A DNA stretch of 64,000 bases from Planctomonas deserti (GTDB lineage Bacteria > Actinomycetota > Actinomycetes > Actinomycetales > Microbacteriaceae), in the NCBI RefSeq assembly GCF_003067705.1, contig NZ_QANL01000005.1, positions 124,001-188,000 on the forward strand, in the 5' to 3' direction. Made by a program: the position numbers and the translations under genes. Below, one piece after another: positions 26,350 to 34,421 of this stretch (within the stretch, counting starts at the first letter, position 1; every line of letters begins with the position of its first letter). The notes beneath the pieces are model-generated. The model ran no database searches. It was not told where the DNA came from and was given only the letters and a program-made list of their open reading frames with translations.

Positions 26350-27287
26350 TCTGCTTCCTTCGGCTGCATGCGGGAGATGAGTGCCGTGACGAGCAGGATC
26401 ACGATGGTGAGCACGACGGCGACGCTCGCGGCGGAGCCGACCTGCCCGGAGACGAATGCACGGCTGTAGGCCTCGTAGGCGGGCACGCTCGTGGCGTTGC
26501 CCGGCCCGCCGCGCGTTGTGACGTAGACGAGGTCGAAGGTCTTCAGCGCGGACACGACGCTCAGCGTGAGCGCAACCACGATCTGACCGCGCAGGGCGGG
26601 CAGGGTGATGCCGAAGAACTCCTGCAGCCCGTTCGCCCCGTCGAGCCGCGCGGCCTCGAACAGCTCGGGCTGCACGTTGCCGACGCCGCTCAGGAACAGG
26701 ACGAGGCAGAGGCCGACGTTCAGCCAGGTGCCGATGAGGCCGACCGCGATGAGTGCGGAGCTGGTGTCGCCGAGCCAGACGCGCGCGAGCGAGTCCAGGC
26801 CCACGGCGCGGAGGATCGTGTTCAGGAGACCGTTGGGGGAGTAGATCGACAGCCAGGTCGTGGCGACGACGACCGAGGCGATGACCTGGGGGAGGAACAG
26901 GACCGTGCGGAAGAACGACATCCCGCGAAGCGCGTTGGCCCGCGAGATGACCATGGTCAGCAGCAGGGCCACCGTGATGGGGACGAAGGAGTAGAAGACG
27001 ATGAGCGTGCCCACGTGACCGAATGAGTCGCGCAGATCCTCGTCGCGGAAGACGTCCAGGTAGTTCTCGAAGCCGACCCACGTCGCCGCGCTGAGCCCGT
27101 TCCACTCGAAGAGCGAGTACCAGCCGGTCTGCAGCGTGGGCACGATGAGGAACGTCACCGAGAAGAGGACCGCGGGAAGGATGTAGAGGTACGCCTTCCA
27201 GCCGCCCGCCCGGCGGCGGGTGCGACCCGAGGTCGCACCCGCCTTCCGGGCACCCGCCGCGGTGGTCAGCAGGGGAGCCGCGCTCAC
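26346..27287 (-). CDS. Carbohydrate ABC transporter permease, MalF type (313 aa)
   Basis: A basic N-terminus (ARKAGATSGRTRRRAGGWKAY) precedes six transmembrane helices and the EAA motif EAARLDGANGLQEFFGITLP. It lies 7 bp downstream of the binding-protein gene and overlaps the MalG-type gene by 4 bp. With them it forms a CUT1 importer. The divergent ROK regulator and nagB suggest an amino-sugar substrate such as GlcNAc or chitooligosaccharide. Confidence 0.93.
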   Translation of the reverse strand: MSAAPLLTTAAGARKAGATSGRTRRRAGGWKAYLYILPAVLFSVTFLIVPTLQTGWYSLFEWNGLSAATWVGFENYLDVFRDEDLRDSFGHVGTLIVFYSFVPITVALLLTMVISRANALRGMSFFRTVLFLPQVIASVVVATTWLSIYSPNGLLNTILRAVGLDSLARVWLGDTSSALIAVGLIGTWLNVGLCLVLFLSGVGNVQPELFEAARLDGANGLQEFFGITLPALRGQIVVALTLSVVSALKTFDLVYVTTRGGPGNATSVPAYEAYSRAFVSGQVGSAASVAVVLTIVILLVTALISRMQPKEAE

Positions 27288-27294
27288 GCCTCTT

Positions 27295-28650
27295 CTACTT
27301 GCTCTCGAGGAAGGCGGAGTAGTCGTCCTGCAGGATCTCGGCGAACTGCTCCGGCGTGACCTGCCCGTCTGTGAGCTGCTGCACGGCGCTCGACAGGGTG
27401 TCGTAGAACGTCGGGGTCGAGTAGTCGAGGTACGGCACCATGCCGCCGGACTCGCTCACCGTCTGGTAGGCGTTGACCACGTCCGCGGTCAGGGTGCCCT
27501 CCTCCGGCTTGTAGTCGTCGGGCAGCACGGCCGGGAGGCTGTTCTGCTCGAGGAAGACCTGCGCCGCGTTGTCGACGTTGATGAAGTCGATGTACGCCGC
27601 GGCGACGTCCGGGTTCTCGGAGCCGGTGGTGATGGCCCAGGCCAGGCTCTCGCCGCCCGTCGTGGCCGGCGTCTCCTCGCCCTCGGGGATCAGCGTCGTG
27701 AAGCCGGCGCTGTCGCCCATCGACTCGGTGAACTGCGCCTGCAGCCAGGAACCGCTGATGGTGAACGCCGCGCTGCCCGCCTCGAAGTCGGCGATGGCCT
27801 CGTCGCGGGAGATGCCGTTCGCGCCCTCCGTCAGGTACTTCTTCTCGGCCCAGGACTGCACGACCTCCGCCGCCTGCACACTGGTCTCGTCGGTCCAGGC
27901 GCCGCCCTGTCCGGTCGCGAGCTCGTTGACGACGTCCGCGCCGGCGAGCGCCGCCTGCACGACGCCGTACAGGTGGATGCCGGGGCTCTTGTCGACGTCG
28001 CCGTAGGCCATGGGCTGGATGCCCGCCGCCTGGGCCGCCGCCATCGCGGCCTCCAGCTCGTCGAGCGACGTCGGGGGCTCGATCCCGAGCTGCTCGAGGA
28101 TGTCGCGGTTGTAGTAGACGCCCACGACCTCGCCGGCCTGCGAGATGCCGTAGAGATTGTCGCCCTGCCATTCGGAGCCGTCGGAGCTGAAGGAGTTGAT
28201 CTTGAGCAGCGACTCCGGGTAGTAGGAGCTCCACTCGTAGAGCTCGTCGTAGTCGTTGAGCGAACGGATGAGCCCGCCCTCGACGAAGGCGCCCATGTCC
28301 GGGTAGCCCTGGTTGGCCTGGATGACGTCCGGTGGGTTGTCGCCCGACAGGGCGAGGCGCAGGGTCGTCTTCAGGTCCGCGAAGGACTGGACCTCGCGCT
28401 CGATCGTGACGTTGGGGTACTTCTCCGTGAAGGCGGCGTTCAGCGACTCCTGCGCCTCGTTGATGCCCTCGTCGGTGTTCTGGTCCCAGACGCTCAGGGT
28501 CACCTCGCCGGCGCCGGAGATGTCGTCGGACACCGGCTCCGAGGACGACTCGGCGGGGGCGGACCCGCCCGGCGCGCAGGCGGTCAGGGTGAGCGCCATC
28601 AGGGCGGTTGCCGCGAGGGTGCCGGATCGGATCCGGTTCTTCGTGCTCAT
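27295..28650 (-). CDS. Extracellular sugar-binding lipoprotein of the ABC transporter (451 aa)
   Basis: The N-terminus is a lipoprotein signal peptide with lipobox LTAC (Cys at residue 25). The mature protein is a CUT1 solute-binding protein: GEVTLSVWDQNTDEG, NVTIEREVQSFADLKTTLRLALSGDNPPDVIQANQGYPDMGAF, and GGESLAWAITTGSENPDVAAAYIDFI. It is the first gene of the operon and faces the ROK regulator across a 187-bp promoter region. Substrate inferred from the linked nagB. Confidence 0.93.
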   Translation of the reverse strand: MSTKNRIRSGTLAATALMALTLTACAPGGSAPAESSSEPVSDDISGAGEVTLSVWDQNTDEGINEAQESLNAAFTEKYPNVTIEREVQSFADLKTTLRLALSGDNPPDVIQANQGYPDMGAFVEGGLIRSLNDYDELYEWSSYYPESLLKINSFSSDGSEWQGDNLYGISQAGEVVGVYYNRDILEQLGIEPPTSLDELEAAMAAAQAAGIQPMAYGDVDKSPGIHLYGVVQAALAGADVVNELATGQGGAWTDETSVQAAEVVQSWAEKKYLTEGANGISRDEAIADFEAGSAAFTISGSWLQAQFTESMGDSAGFTTLIPEGEETPATTGGESLAWAITTGSENPDVAAAYIDFINVDNAAQVFLEQNSLPAVLPDDYKPEEGTLTADVVNAYQTVSESGGMVPYLDYSTPTFYDTLSSAVQQLTDGQVTPEQFAEILQDDYSAFLESK

Positions 28651-28797
28651 TGTTCGACTCCTTCAGTGGTGCGACTCGATGGCTGCTCTGGGACACGTGA
28701 GGTCCACCAGCACCATGGACTCCACTGACCGACACGCTAGATTTCGGATGTTACGCCGTGATTACCGTTTGATTCCAGCCTGAAGTTTTTTTCATTC

Positions 28798-28813
28798 CGA
28801 ATAACTTTGTTCG
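28798..28813. promoter_or_regulatory. Candidate ROK-regulator operator in the divergent promoter region
   Basis: CGAATAAC facing TTTGTTCG is an imperfect palindrome (6 of 8 pairs) in an AT-rich patch, 25 bp before the ROK start and ~150 bp before the binding-protein start. The rest of the 28651-28837 gap is AT-richer than its surroundings, as expected for promoters. Regulation by the neighbouring ROK protein is inferred. Confidence 0.4.
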
Positions 28814-28837
28814 ATCGCTGCAGTTAGAGTGACGCTC

Positions 28838-30052
28838 ATGACCCGACCAGCCAGGAACGACGGCGACTTCGCCCCCGGATCCGTGGGCGATGTGTTCCGC
28901 CTGATCCGCGGCGGCGTCGCCACGTCGCGTTCGAGTCTCGCACGGGTGTCCGGTCTTGCCCCGTCCACGATCTCCCTGCGCGTCGACGCCCTGGTGCGGC
29001 TGGGCCTCGTCAGCGAGGGCGGCGACGAGCGCTCGCGGGGCGGCCGGCGGGCGCGCCTGCTCGAGGTCGCGCGATCGGCGGGTTTCGTGGCCGGGATGGA
29101 CGTCGGGGCGAACCACGTGCAGCTGGCGCTCGCGGACCTCACCGGCGCGCTGCAGGTCGTCGAGAGCATCCCGGTCGCCATCGAGCGGGGCCCGGATGCG
29201 GCGACGGAGCACCTGTGGGGCGCCCTCACCGACCTGATGGTGCGGAACGACCTCGACCCCGTGCTGCTGCTCGGGCTCGCGGTCGGCCTCCCCGCCCCGA
29301 TCGAGTATCCGACCGGGCGCGTCGTGCTCCCGTCCTTCATGCCGAGCTGGCACAACGCCGACCTGCCCGGCCTCTTCGCGCGCTACACCGACATCCCCGT
29401 GCTGATCGAGAACGACGCGAACCTGCTCGCGCTTGCCGAGCGCTCGGAGACCAGTCCCGAGCTCGATCAGCTCCTCGCCGTCAAGCTCGGCACCCGCATC
29501 GGCTGCGGCATCCTCTCGGCCGGCCGGCTGCACCGCGGCGTCGGCGGCGCGGCGGGCGAGATCAGCCACACGTCGGTGGACGGCGACTCGACGATCGCCT
29601 GCGTCTGCGGCACGCCGCACTGCCTCGAGTCCGTGGCGAGCGGGGGAGCGATCGCCGCCCGCCTCGCCGCGCGCGGCTTCGACGTGCGCACCGCGGCCGA
29701 CGTCGTGGAGCTCGGCCGCGCCGGGAACCCGGAGGTGGTGGAGGAGCTGAGGAAGGCGGGCACCCGCATCGGCGGGGTGCTCGCAACCATCGTCAACTTC
29801 TTCAACCCCCGGGATGTCGTGCTCGGCGGCACCATGTCGGCGTCGTCGCCGCTGGTCGCCGCGATCCGGGCGGAGCTGTTCCAGCGCTGCCTGCCGCTCG
29901 TCACGGAGGATCTCGAGGTGCGTGCTGCCCGCAGGCCGAGCGACGCCGGCGTGCGCGGCGCCTGCCAGCTCATCCTCGAAGAGGTGCTCGCCCCGCACCG
30001 CATCGACCGCCTCGCGCGGGAGCTCGACATGGTCCCCGCCGGGGACCGCTGA
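28838..30052 (+). CDS. ROK-family transcriptional regulator (404 aa)
   Basis: The N-terminal winged HTH (VFRLIRGGVATSRSSLARVSGLAPSTISLRVDALVRLGLVSEGG) is followed by a ROK sugar-kinase-like domain with the phosphate motif DVGANHVQLALADLTG, NDANLLALAE and the zinc motif CVCGTPHCLE. This is the NagC/Mlc-like plan. ATG 28838 is preferred over GTG 28829 nine bases upstream. It is divergent from the ABC operon and 60 bp upstream of nagB, so it probably controls both, with an amino-sugar phosphate as effector (inferred). Confidence 0.93.
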   Translation: MTRPARNDGDFAPGSVGDVFRLIRGGVATSRSSLARVSGLAPSTISLRVDALVRLGLVSEGGDERSRGGRRARLLEVARSAGFVAGMDVGANHVQLALADLTGALQVVESIPVAIERGPDAATEHLWGALTDLMVRNDLDPVLLLGLAVGLPAPIEYPTGRVVLPSFMPSWHNADLPGLFARYTDIPVLIENDANLLALAERSETSPELDQLLAVKLGTRIGCGILSAGRLHRGVGGAAGEISHTSVDGDSTIACVCGTPHCLESVASGGAIAARLAARGFDVRTAADVVELGRAGNPEVVEELRKAGTRIGGVLATIVNFFNPRDVVLGGTMSASSPLVAAIRAELFQRCLPLVTEDLEVRAARRPSDAGVRGACQLILEEVLAPHRIDRLARELDMVPAGDR

Positions 30053-30112
30053 CCCCGGCGAGCCGGGGCCCAGAATCGACGCAGCAACGACCGGACACCG
30101 GGAAGGAACGCG

Positions 30113-30886
30113 ATGCAGGTAATCATCCTCAAGAACGCGGACGAGATCGGGCAGTATGCCGCGGACATCATCCTCTCGGGGGTGACGGACGGATCCATCT
30201 CGGTACTCGGTGTCGCCACGGGTTCCTCGCCGTTGCCCGTCTACCGTGCCCTCGAGAGCCGGTGGGTGCCGCAGGTGGCCGAGCTGACGGCGTTCGCCCT
30301 CGACGAATACGTCGGGCTCGCCCCCGAGCACCCCGAGAGCTACCACTCGGTCATCGACCGCGAGGTGACCCGGCCGCTCCGCCTGGACCCGGCTCGCGTG
30401 CACGTGCCGAACGGGGCCGCTGAGGACCCGGAGAGGGCGTGCGTCGACTACGAGCGGGCGATCGCGGAGGCGGGAGGCGTGGATCTGCAGATCCTCGGCA
30501 TCGGCAGCACGGGACACATCGGCTTCAACGAGCCGTCCTCCTCGCTGAGCTCACGCACGCGCATCAAGACCCTGACCCCGGAGACGCGGCGCGACAACGC
30601 CCGCTTCTTCCCCTCGCTCGACGACGTGCCGCTGCACTGCGTCACCCAGGGGCTCGGCACCATCATGGACGCCCGCCGCGTGCTCCTCGTGGCGCAGGGC
30701 GAGGGCAAGGCGCGGGCCGTGGCCCAGGCTGTCGAGGGCCCGCTGAGCAGCATGTGCCCGGGTTCGGTGCTGCAGCTGCACCCCGACGCCACGATCCTCC
30801 TCGACGAGGAGGCCGCCTCCCGGCTCACCCTCACCGACTACTACCGCTTCGTCTTCGAGAACCGGCCGGCCTGGCAGCGGCCTTGA
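30113..30886 (+). CDS. nagB: Glucosamine-6-phosphate deaminase (257 aa)
   Basis: The product converts GlcN6P to fructose-6-phosphate and ammonia. The active-site motifs are present: ATGSSPLPVY phosphate loop, FALDEYVGL with the catalytic Asp, and GIGSTGHIGFNEP with the catalytic His. SMCPGSVLQLHPD is the C-terminal allosteric region. Length (257 aa) is in the family range. AAGGA lies 6 nt upstream of ATG. It follows the ROK regulator, and the pair with the divergent importer makes an amino-sugar utilisation locus. nagA is not in the window. Confidence 0.95.
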   Translation: MQVIILKNADEIGQYAADIILSGVTDGSISVLGVATGSSPLPVYRALESRWVPQVAELTAFALDEYVGLAPEHPESYHSVIDREVTRPLRLDPARVHVPNGAAEDPERACVDYERAIAEAGGVDLQILGIGSTGHIGFNEPSSSLSSRTRIKTLTPETRRDNARFFPSLDDVPLHCVTQGLGTIMDARRVLLVAQGEGKARAVAQAVEGPLSSMCPGSVLQLHPDATILLDEEAASRLTLTDYYRFVFENRPAWQRP

Positions 30887-30942
30887 CAGTCCCCGCCGAC
30901 CGGGCGAACATGAGCCGCACGACGAGCGGCGAGGAGGCGGCG

Positions 30943-31161
30943 ATGCGCAAGGACGTCCGATGGAGCGAGCTCAGCCCGGGTCGGCGGATCGCGGTCGCCA
31001 TCCTCGGGGTGGTGCAGGTCGGGCTCGCCGTGGCGGCGTGGCGCGACCTGGCGAAGCGCTCCGCAGCCGAGGTGAACGGGAGCAAGCGCACCTGGGCGGC
31101 GATCATCGCCATCAACTGGGTCGGCCCCATCGTCTACTTCGCCAAGGGCCGTCGCGCCTGA
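30943..31161 (+). CDS. Small PLDc_N-domain membrane protein (72 aa)
   Basis: Two hydrophobic segments (IAVAILGVVQVGLAVAAWRDL and TWAAIIAINWVGPIVYFAKGRR) match the PLDc_N (phospholipase D N-terminal-type) two-helix domain found alone in many actinobacteria; the catalytic PLD part is absent. ATG 30943 is chosen for GAGGAG upstream. An in-frame ATG at 30910 exists but has no ribosome site. Function unknown. Confidence 0.82.
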   Translation: MRKDVRWSELSPGRRIAVAILGVVQVGLAVAAWRDLAKRSAAEVNGSKRTWAAIIAINWVGPIVYFAKGRRA

Positions 31162-31221
31162 TTAGGTCGGCGTCTTGGCGCATCCTCGCGGCGCGCGCCG
31201 CCCGTAGGCCACACTGAACGG

Positions 31222-32163
31222 GTGACTGACCGCCGGTTGATGCTGCTGGACACGGCCGCCCTGTACTTCCGCGCCTATTACGGCATGCCGGACACGGTGA
31301 AATCGCCGGACGGCGTGCCCGTCAATGCGATCCGCGGGCTGCTCGACATGATCGGGCGACTGGTCACGGAGTTCACCCCCACCGAGCTGATCGCCTGCTG
31401 GGACGAGGACTGGCGCCCGCAGTGGCGGGTCGACCTGCTGCCGACGTACAAGGCGCACCGGGTGGCCGAGGCGGTCCCGGTGGGCCCGGACACCGAGGTC
31501 GTGCCGGACACGCTCACCCCGCAGGTGCCCATCATCGTCGACGCGCTCACCGCGCTCGGCATCCCCATCGTGGGGAAGGCGGAGTACGAGGCGGACGACA
31601 TCATCGGCACGCTCGCGGCAACGGCGATGGTGCCCGTCGACGTCGTGACCGGGGACCGCGACCTCTTCCAGGTGGTCGACGACGAGCGCGCCGTGCGCGT
31701 CATCTACACCGCGCGCGGCATGAGCAAGCTCGAGATCGTGACCGAGGAGGTGCTCCGCGCGAAGTACGGCATCTCGGCCCGCCAGTACGCCGACTTCGCG
31801 GTGATGCGGGGCGACGCCTCGGACGGCCTCCCCGGCGTCGCCGGCGTGGGGGAGAAGACGGCGGCGACCCTCCTCGGCCAGTTCGGCGACCTCGACGGGA
31901 TCCTCGCCGCCGCGGCCGAGGGGTCGCGGTCACCCCTGTCGGTCGGCGTCAAGACGAAGCTCCGGGCCGCCGCCGACTACCTCACCCGCGCGCCCGCCGT
32001 CGTGAACGTCGCGCGGGACCTCGACCTGCCCGACGTGAATGCGCGCATCGGCATCCCGGAGGCCGGGCGGGAGGCGATCGCTGAGCTGCAGACCCGCTGG
32101 GGGCTCGGCCGCTCCGTCACCCGCGCGGTCGAGGCGCTCGACCTCCGCGCCACCAGGGTCTGA
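31222..32163 (+). CDS. 5'-3' exonuclease (FEN-like, 313 aa)
   Basis: The product resembles the Pol I 5' nuclease domain as a separate protein: LMLLDTAALYFRAYYG, ACWDEDWRPQWRVDLLPTYKAHR, EYEADDIIGTLA and DVVTGDRDLFQVV give the acidic metal-binding residues. The H3TH domain is GDASDGLPGVAGVGEKTAATLLGQFG. The length fits the actinobacterial stand-alone family, which is associated with Okazaki fragment and RNA-DNA hybrid processing (established). The start codon is GTG. Confidence 0.93.
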   Translation: MTDRRLMLLDTAALYFRAYYGMPDTVKSPDGVPVNAIRGLLDMIGRLVTEFTPTELIACWDEDWRPQWRVDLLPTYKAHRVAEAVPVGPDTEVVPDTLTPQVPIIVDALTALGIPIVGKAEYEADDIIGTLAATAMVPVDVVTGDRDLFQVVDDERAVRVIYTARGMSKLEIVTEEVLRAKYGISARQYADFAVMRGDASDGLPGVAGVGEKTAATLLGQFGDLDGILAAAAEGSRSPLSVGVKTKLRAAADYLTRAPAVVNVARDLDLPDVNARIGIPEAGREAIAELQTRWGLGRSVTRAVEALDLRATRV

Positions 32164-32203
32164 CCGGCGCGGTCCCTGAGGTGGCTGCGTCCCTGCCCGG
32201 CAC

Positions 32204-32289
32204 GGTTCCTGGTCTGTCGAAGGGGCGATCCCGCTATACGGGAGGTTCTTGAGCTCGACGAAGGGTGGTTCCTGAGCCTGACGAAGGGC
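32204..32289. repeat. Degenerate array of GGTCCCTGAGC-type repeats
   Basis: Three decayed copies begin at 32204 (GGTTCCTGGTCTGTCGAAGG), 32244 and 32267 (GGTTCCTGAGCCTGACGAAGG). The last abuts the stop codon of the TetR gene. A partial copy (GGTCCCTGAG) begins at 32171. They fill the gap between two convergent genes. Confidence 0.75.
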
Positions 32290-33047
32290 TAGCTCCCGGT
32301 CGCCTGCCCTCGCGCCCGCGCCGATGTCCACCCCTGCTGGTGCAGGCGCTCGAAGCCGTCGAGGAGCGTGTCGAGGGCGAACTCGAACTCGAACTGGTCG
32401 TCGCAGCCCTGGCCGACGGCAGAGTCCTCGTGCGCGCTCGCCATGGCGACGGCGAGGATGTTGGGATACCGGGCGGCCATCTGCTGCATCATCGCCGCCT
32501 GTGCCTCGGGGGGCATCGGGGCACGCGGGGCTGTGCCCGGCCTCGGTGCATCGTCGAACAGTTCCTGGGTGAAGCCCCACATCCGCCCGCCGATGGCGTG
32601 CATCACGTGGTGGGTGAGGTCGATCGAGAACCCGCCGGCCCGGAACATCCCGATGAACGAGTCCATGTAGTCGAGCACCGCGGGCGTCTTGGTCGTGCGC
32701 GTCTCCATTGCCTGGCGGGCCCAGGGGTGCCGCTGGAGCGCGCGACGGGCCGACAGCACGCGCCCGCGCACCGCGCTCTTCCAGTCGGCCCCCGCCGTCG
32801 GCGGGTCGATCTCGCCCACGATGGCCTCGACCATGCCGTCGAGCAGCTCCTCCCGGTTGGCCACGTGCTTGTACAGGGCCATGGGCACGACGCCGAGCTC
32901 GTCGGCGAGCTTGCGCATGCTCAGCGCCTCGATGCCGACCCGGTCCGCCAGCGCAACGGCAGCGCGCATCACGCGCTCGCGGCTCAGCCGAGGGCGCCGC
33001 GCACCGCCGGACTCCTCGGACGACCCCGTCCCGTTGACCCTTGACAC
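32289..33047 (-). CDS. TetR/AcrR-family transcriptional regulator (252 aa)
   Basis: The N-terminal HTH is LSRERVMRAAVALADRVGIEALSMRKLADELGVVPMALYKHVANREELLDGMVEAI. The C-terminal ligand domain resembles TetR_C-like families (HPWARQAMETRTTKTPAVLDYMDSFIGMFRAGGFS). The GTG at 33047 lies inside the promoter region, and a start a few codons further in is possible. It is divergent from a DUF4386 membrane protein; matched palindromes in the gap suggest it represses that gene. Confidence 0.9.
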   Translation of the reverse strand: MSRVNGTGSSEESGGARRPRLSRERVMRAAVALADRVGIEALSMRKLADELGVVPMALYKHVANREELLDGMVEAIVGEIDPPTAGADWKSAVRGRVLSARRALQRHPWARQAMETRTTKTPAVLDYMDSFIGMFRAGGFSIDLTHHVMHAIGGRMWGFTQELFDDAPRPGTAPRAPMPPEAQAAMMQQMAARYPNILAVAMASAHEDSAVGQGCDDQFEFEFALDTLLDGFERLHQQGWTSARARGQATGS

Positions 33048-33098
33048 GTGTACAGCGTACGCCTACTTTGTGGATTACGAGGTGTACGTCGTACACCT
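33041..33098 (+). promoter_or_regulatory. Sigma70-type promoter overlapped by TetR-family operators
   Basis: TTGACA at 33041 and TACTTT at 33064 are separated by 17 bp. The spacer contains GTGTAC, AGC, GTACGC (33048-33062). A second, perfect palindrome follows at 33080-33098: AGGTGTAC, GTC, GTACACCT. Both sites share the GTGTAC-N3-GTAC core. The first would block the polymerase directly. Binding by the adjacent TetR-family protein is inferred. Confidence 0.65.
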
Positions 33099-33124
33099 AC
33101 AATCCCTCCCGAAAGGACCCGAAC

Positions 33125-33850
33125 ATGCGGGAATCACGAAGAACCGCCATCGTCATCGGCGTGCTGTTCCTCCTCACCCACGTCACGGCGATCGCGGCCG
33201 TCGCCCTGTACGCCCCGGTGTTCGGGGATCCGGAGTACGTCCTCGGCGACGCGGGCGGCGGCGGCATCCTCCTCGGCGGACTGCTCGACGTTGTGCTCGC
33301 GCTCGCCGTCGTCGGCACGAGCGTCGCCCTGTACCCCGTGCTCCGCAGGCAGAGCGAGGGCATCGCGCTCGGCTACGTCGCCCTGCGCACTCTCGAGGCG
33401 GGCGTCATCCTGGTGGGCGTCGTCACCATCCTCGGAGTCCTGTCACTGCAGGAGACGGCTGCGGCATCCGGTGACGCGTCGCTCGTCGCGGCGACCGGCG
33501 CGCTCGTTGCCGCGCACAACTGGACCTTCCTGGTCGGGCCCGGCCTGATCTGCGGCACGAACACCGTGCTCGCGGCCTACCTCATGTACCGATCCGGGCT
33601 CGTGCCCCGCTTCATCGCGGTGCTGGGACTGGTGGGCGGACCGCTCATCTTCGCCGCGAACACGGGCGTGATGTTCGGGGTCTTCGACCAGGTGTCGCCC
33701 TGGACGGGCCTCTGCGTGATCCCGATCTTCGCCTGGGAGATCTGCCTCGCGGTGTACCTGATCGCAAAAGGCTTCCGGTCGGCGGCCCTTGCCCGCCTGG
33801 CCGGCGAGCCCGTTGACGCCGTGCCGCCGCGGGTTCCCGCGGGCGTCTAG
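33125..33850 (+). CDS. DUF4386 family membrane protein (241 aa)
   Basis: Six hydrophobic helices are predicted (RRTAIVIGVLFLLTHVTAIAAV, GGILLGGLLDVVLALAVVGTSVALYPVL, VILVGVVTILGVL, WTFLVGPGLICGTNTVLAAYLMY, PRFIAVLGLVGGPLIFAANTG, CVIPIFAWEICLAVYLIAKGF), which is the DUF4386 pattern. Function is unknown. GAAAGGA lies upstream of the ATG. Strong promoter with TetR operators upstream. Confidence 0.87.
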   Translation: MRESRRTAIVIGVLFLLTHVTAIAAVALYAPVFGDPEYVLGDAGGGGILLGGLLDVVLALAVVGTSVALYPVLRRQSEGIALGYVALRTLEAGVILVGVVTILGVLSLQETAAASGDASLVAATGALVAAHNWTFLVGPGLICGTNTVLAAYLMYRSGLVPRFIAVLGLVGGPLIFAANTGVMFGVFDQVSPWTGLCVIPIFAWEICLAVYLIAKGFRSAALARLAGEPVDAVPPRVPAGV

Positions 33851-33870
33851 CCCGACGCACGACGACGCGC

Positions 33871-33936
33871 GTCGCTTCGACAGACTCAGCGACCGTGGGG
33901 GGTGACCCTCACGGTCGCTGAGCTTGTCGAAGGGAC
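33871..33936. repeat. Inverted pair of GGTCCCTGAGC-type 24-bp repeats
   Basis: A copy in reverse orientation (33871-33894) and one in forward orientation (33913-33936) share ends GGTCGCTGAGC and face each other, so they can form a long hairpin just downstream of the DUF4386 stop. It may serve as its terminator. Confidence 0.85.
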
Positions 33937-33985
33937 GTCTTCTACCGGTCCCGCCCCGATCGACCGGCCTGCAGGGTCCTCGAGC

Positions 33986-34243
33986 TCACGCCGAGCGACG
34001 GAGCGTCACGACCTCACCCGCGCCCTTCTCCTGCGCCGCCGGGTGCTCGACCACGGCGATCACGCGGTTGGCCATGAATCGCGCCGTGCGCATCGCCGTG
34101 CCGCCGCGGGTCACCTCGGTGACCGCGACCAGGCCTCGGCCATGCGTGATGTCGACCCGTCGTCCTGCCCGGGTCGCCTCGATCTCATACGTACGGGTTG
34201 CGTCGCCAGCATCGACGACGACCTCGACCCGATCACCCTTCAC
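33986..34243 (-). CDS. Small conserved-looking hypothetical protein (85 aa)
   Basis: The GTG start at 34243 has AGGAGG four nt upstream; longer starts do not. The product is beta-rich, then helical: GDRVEVVVDAGDATRTYEIEATRAGRRVDITHGRGLVAVTEVTRGG, followed by RTARFMANRVIAVVEH. There is no signal peptide or known motif. It is divergent from the ClpC-like gene and might share its stress promoter region, which is inference. Confidence 0.65.
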   Translation of the reverse strand: MKGDRVEVVVDAGDATRTYEIEATRAGRRVDITHGRGLVAVTEVTRGGTAMRTARFMANRVIAVVEHPAAQEKGAGEVVTLRRSA

Positions 34244-34383
34244 GGTGCCTCCTCTGTCCGTCATCGGATGCAACGTCGCAGGTCAGGCTCGTATTCCTTG
34301 TGTCGGAACCTGTTCCTCGATGAGGCGGATGTTCTCCCTGGGCGAATCCCGGGGCGGGAATGAACCGGACCCGGTGGCGTTGA

Positions 34384-34404
34384 CTTGAGTCGAAGGCACT
34401 CAAG
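34384..34404. promoter_or_regulatory. HAIR element (HspR operator)
   Basis: CTTGAGT, seven bases, ACTCAAG: an exact match to the actinobacterial HspR-associated inverted repeat. It ends 17 bp before the TTG start of the Clp ATPase and is followed by the ribosome site CAGGAGG. Repression by HspR with DnaK is established for clpB and dnaK in Streptomyces and mycobacteria. HspR itself is not in this window. Confidence 0.92.
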
Positions 34405-34421
34405 TTTCCACAGGAGGTACG

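Noticed and set aside
28751-30517. A 588-aa minus-strand frame under the ROK and nagB genes
   Set aside because: Antisense shadow; the plus frames carry intact ROK and NagB motifs.
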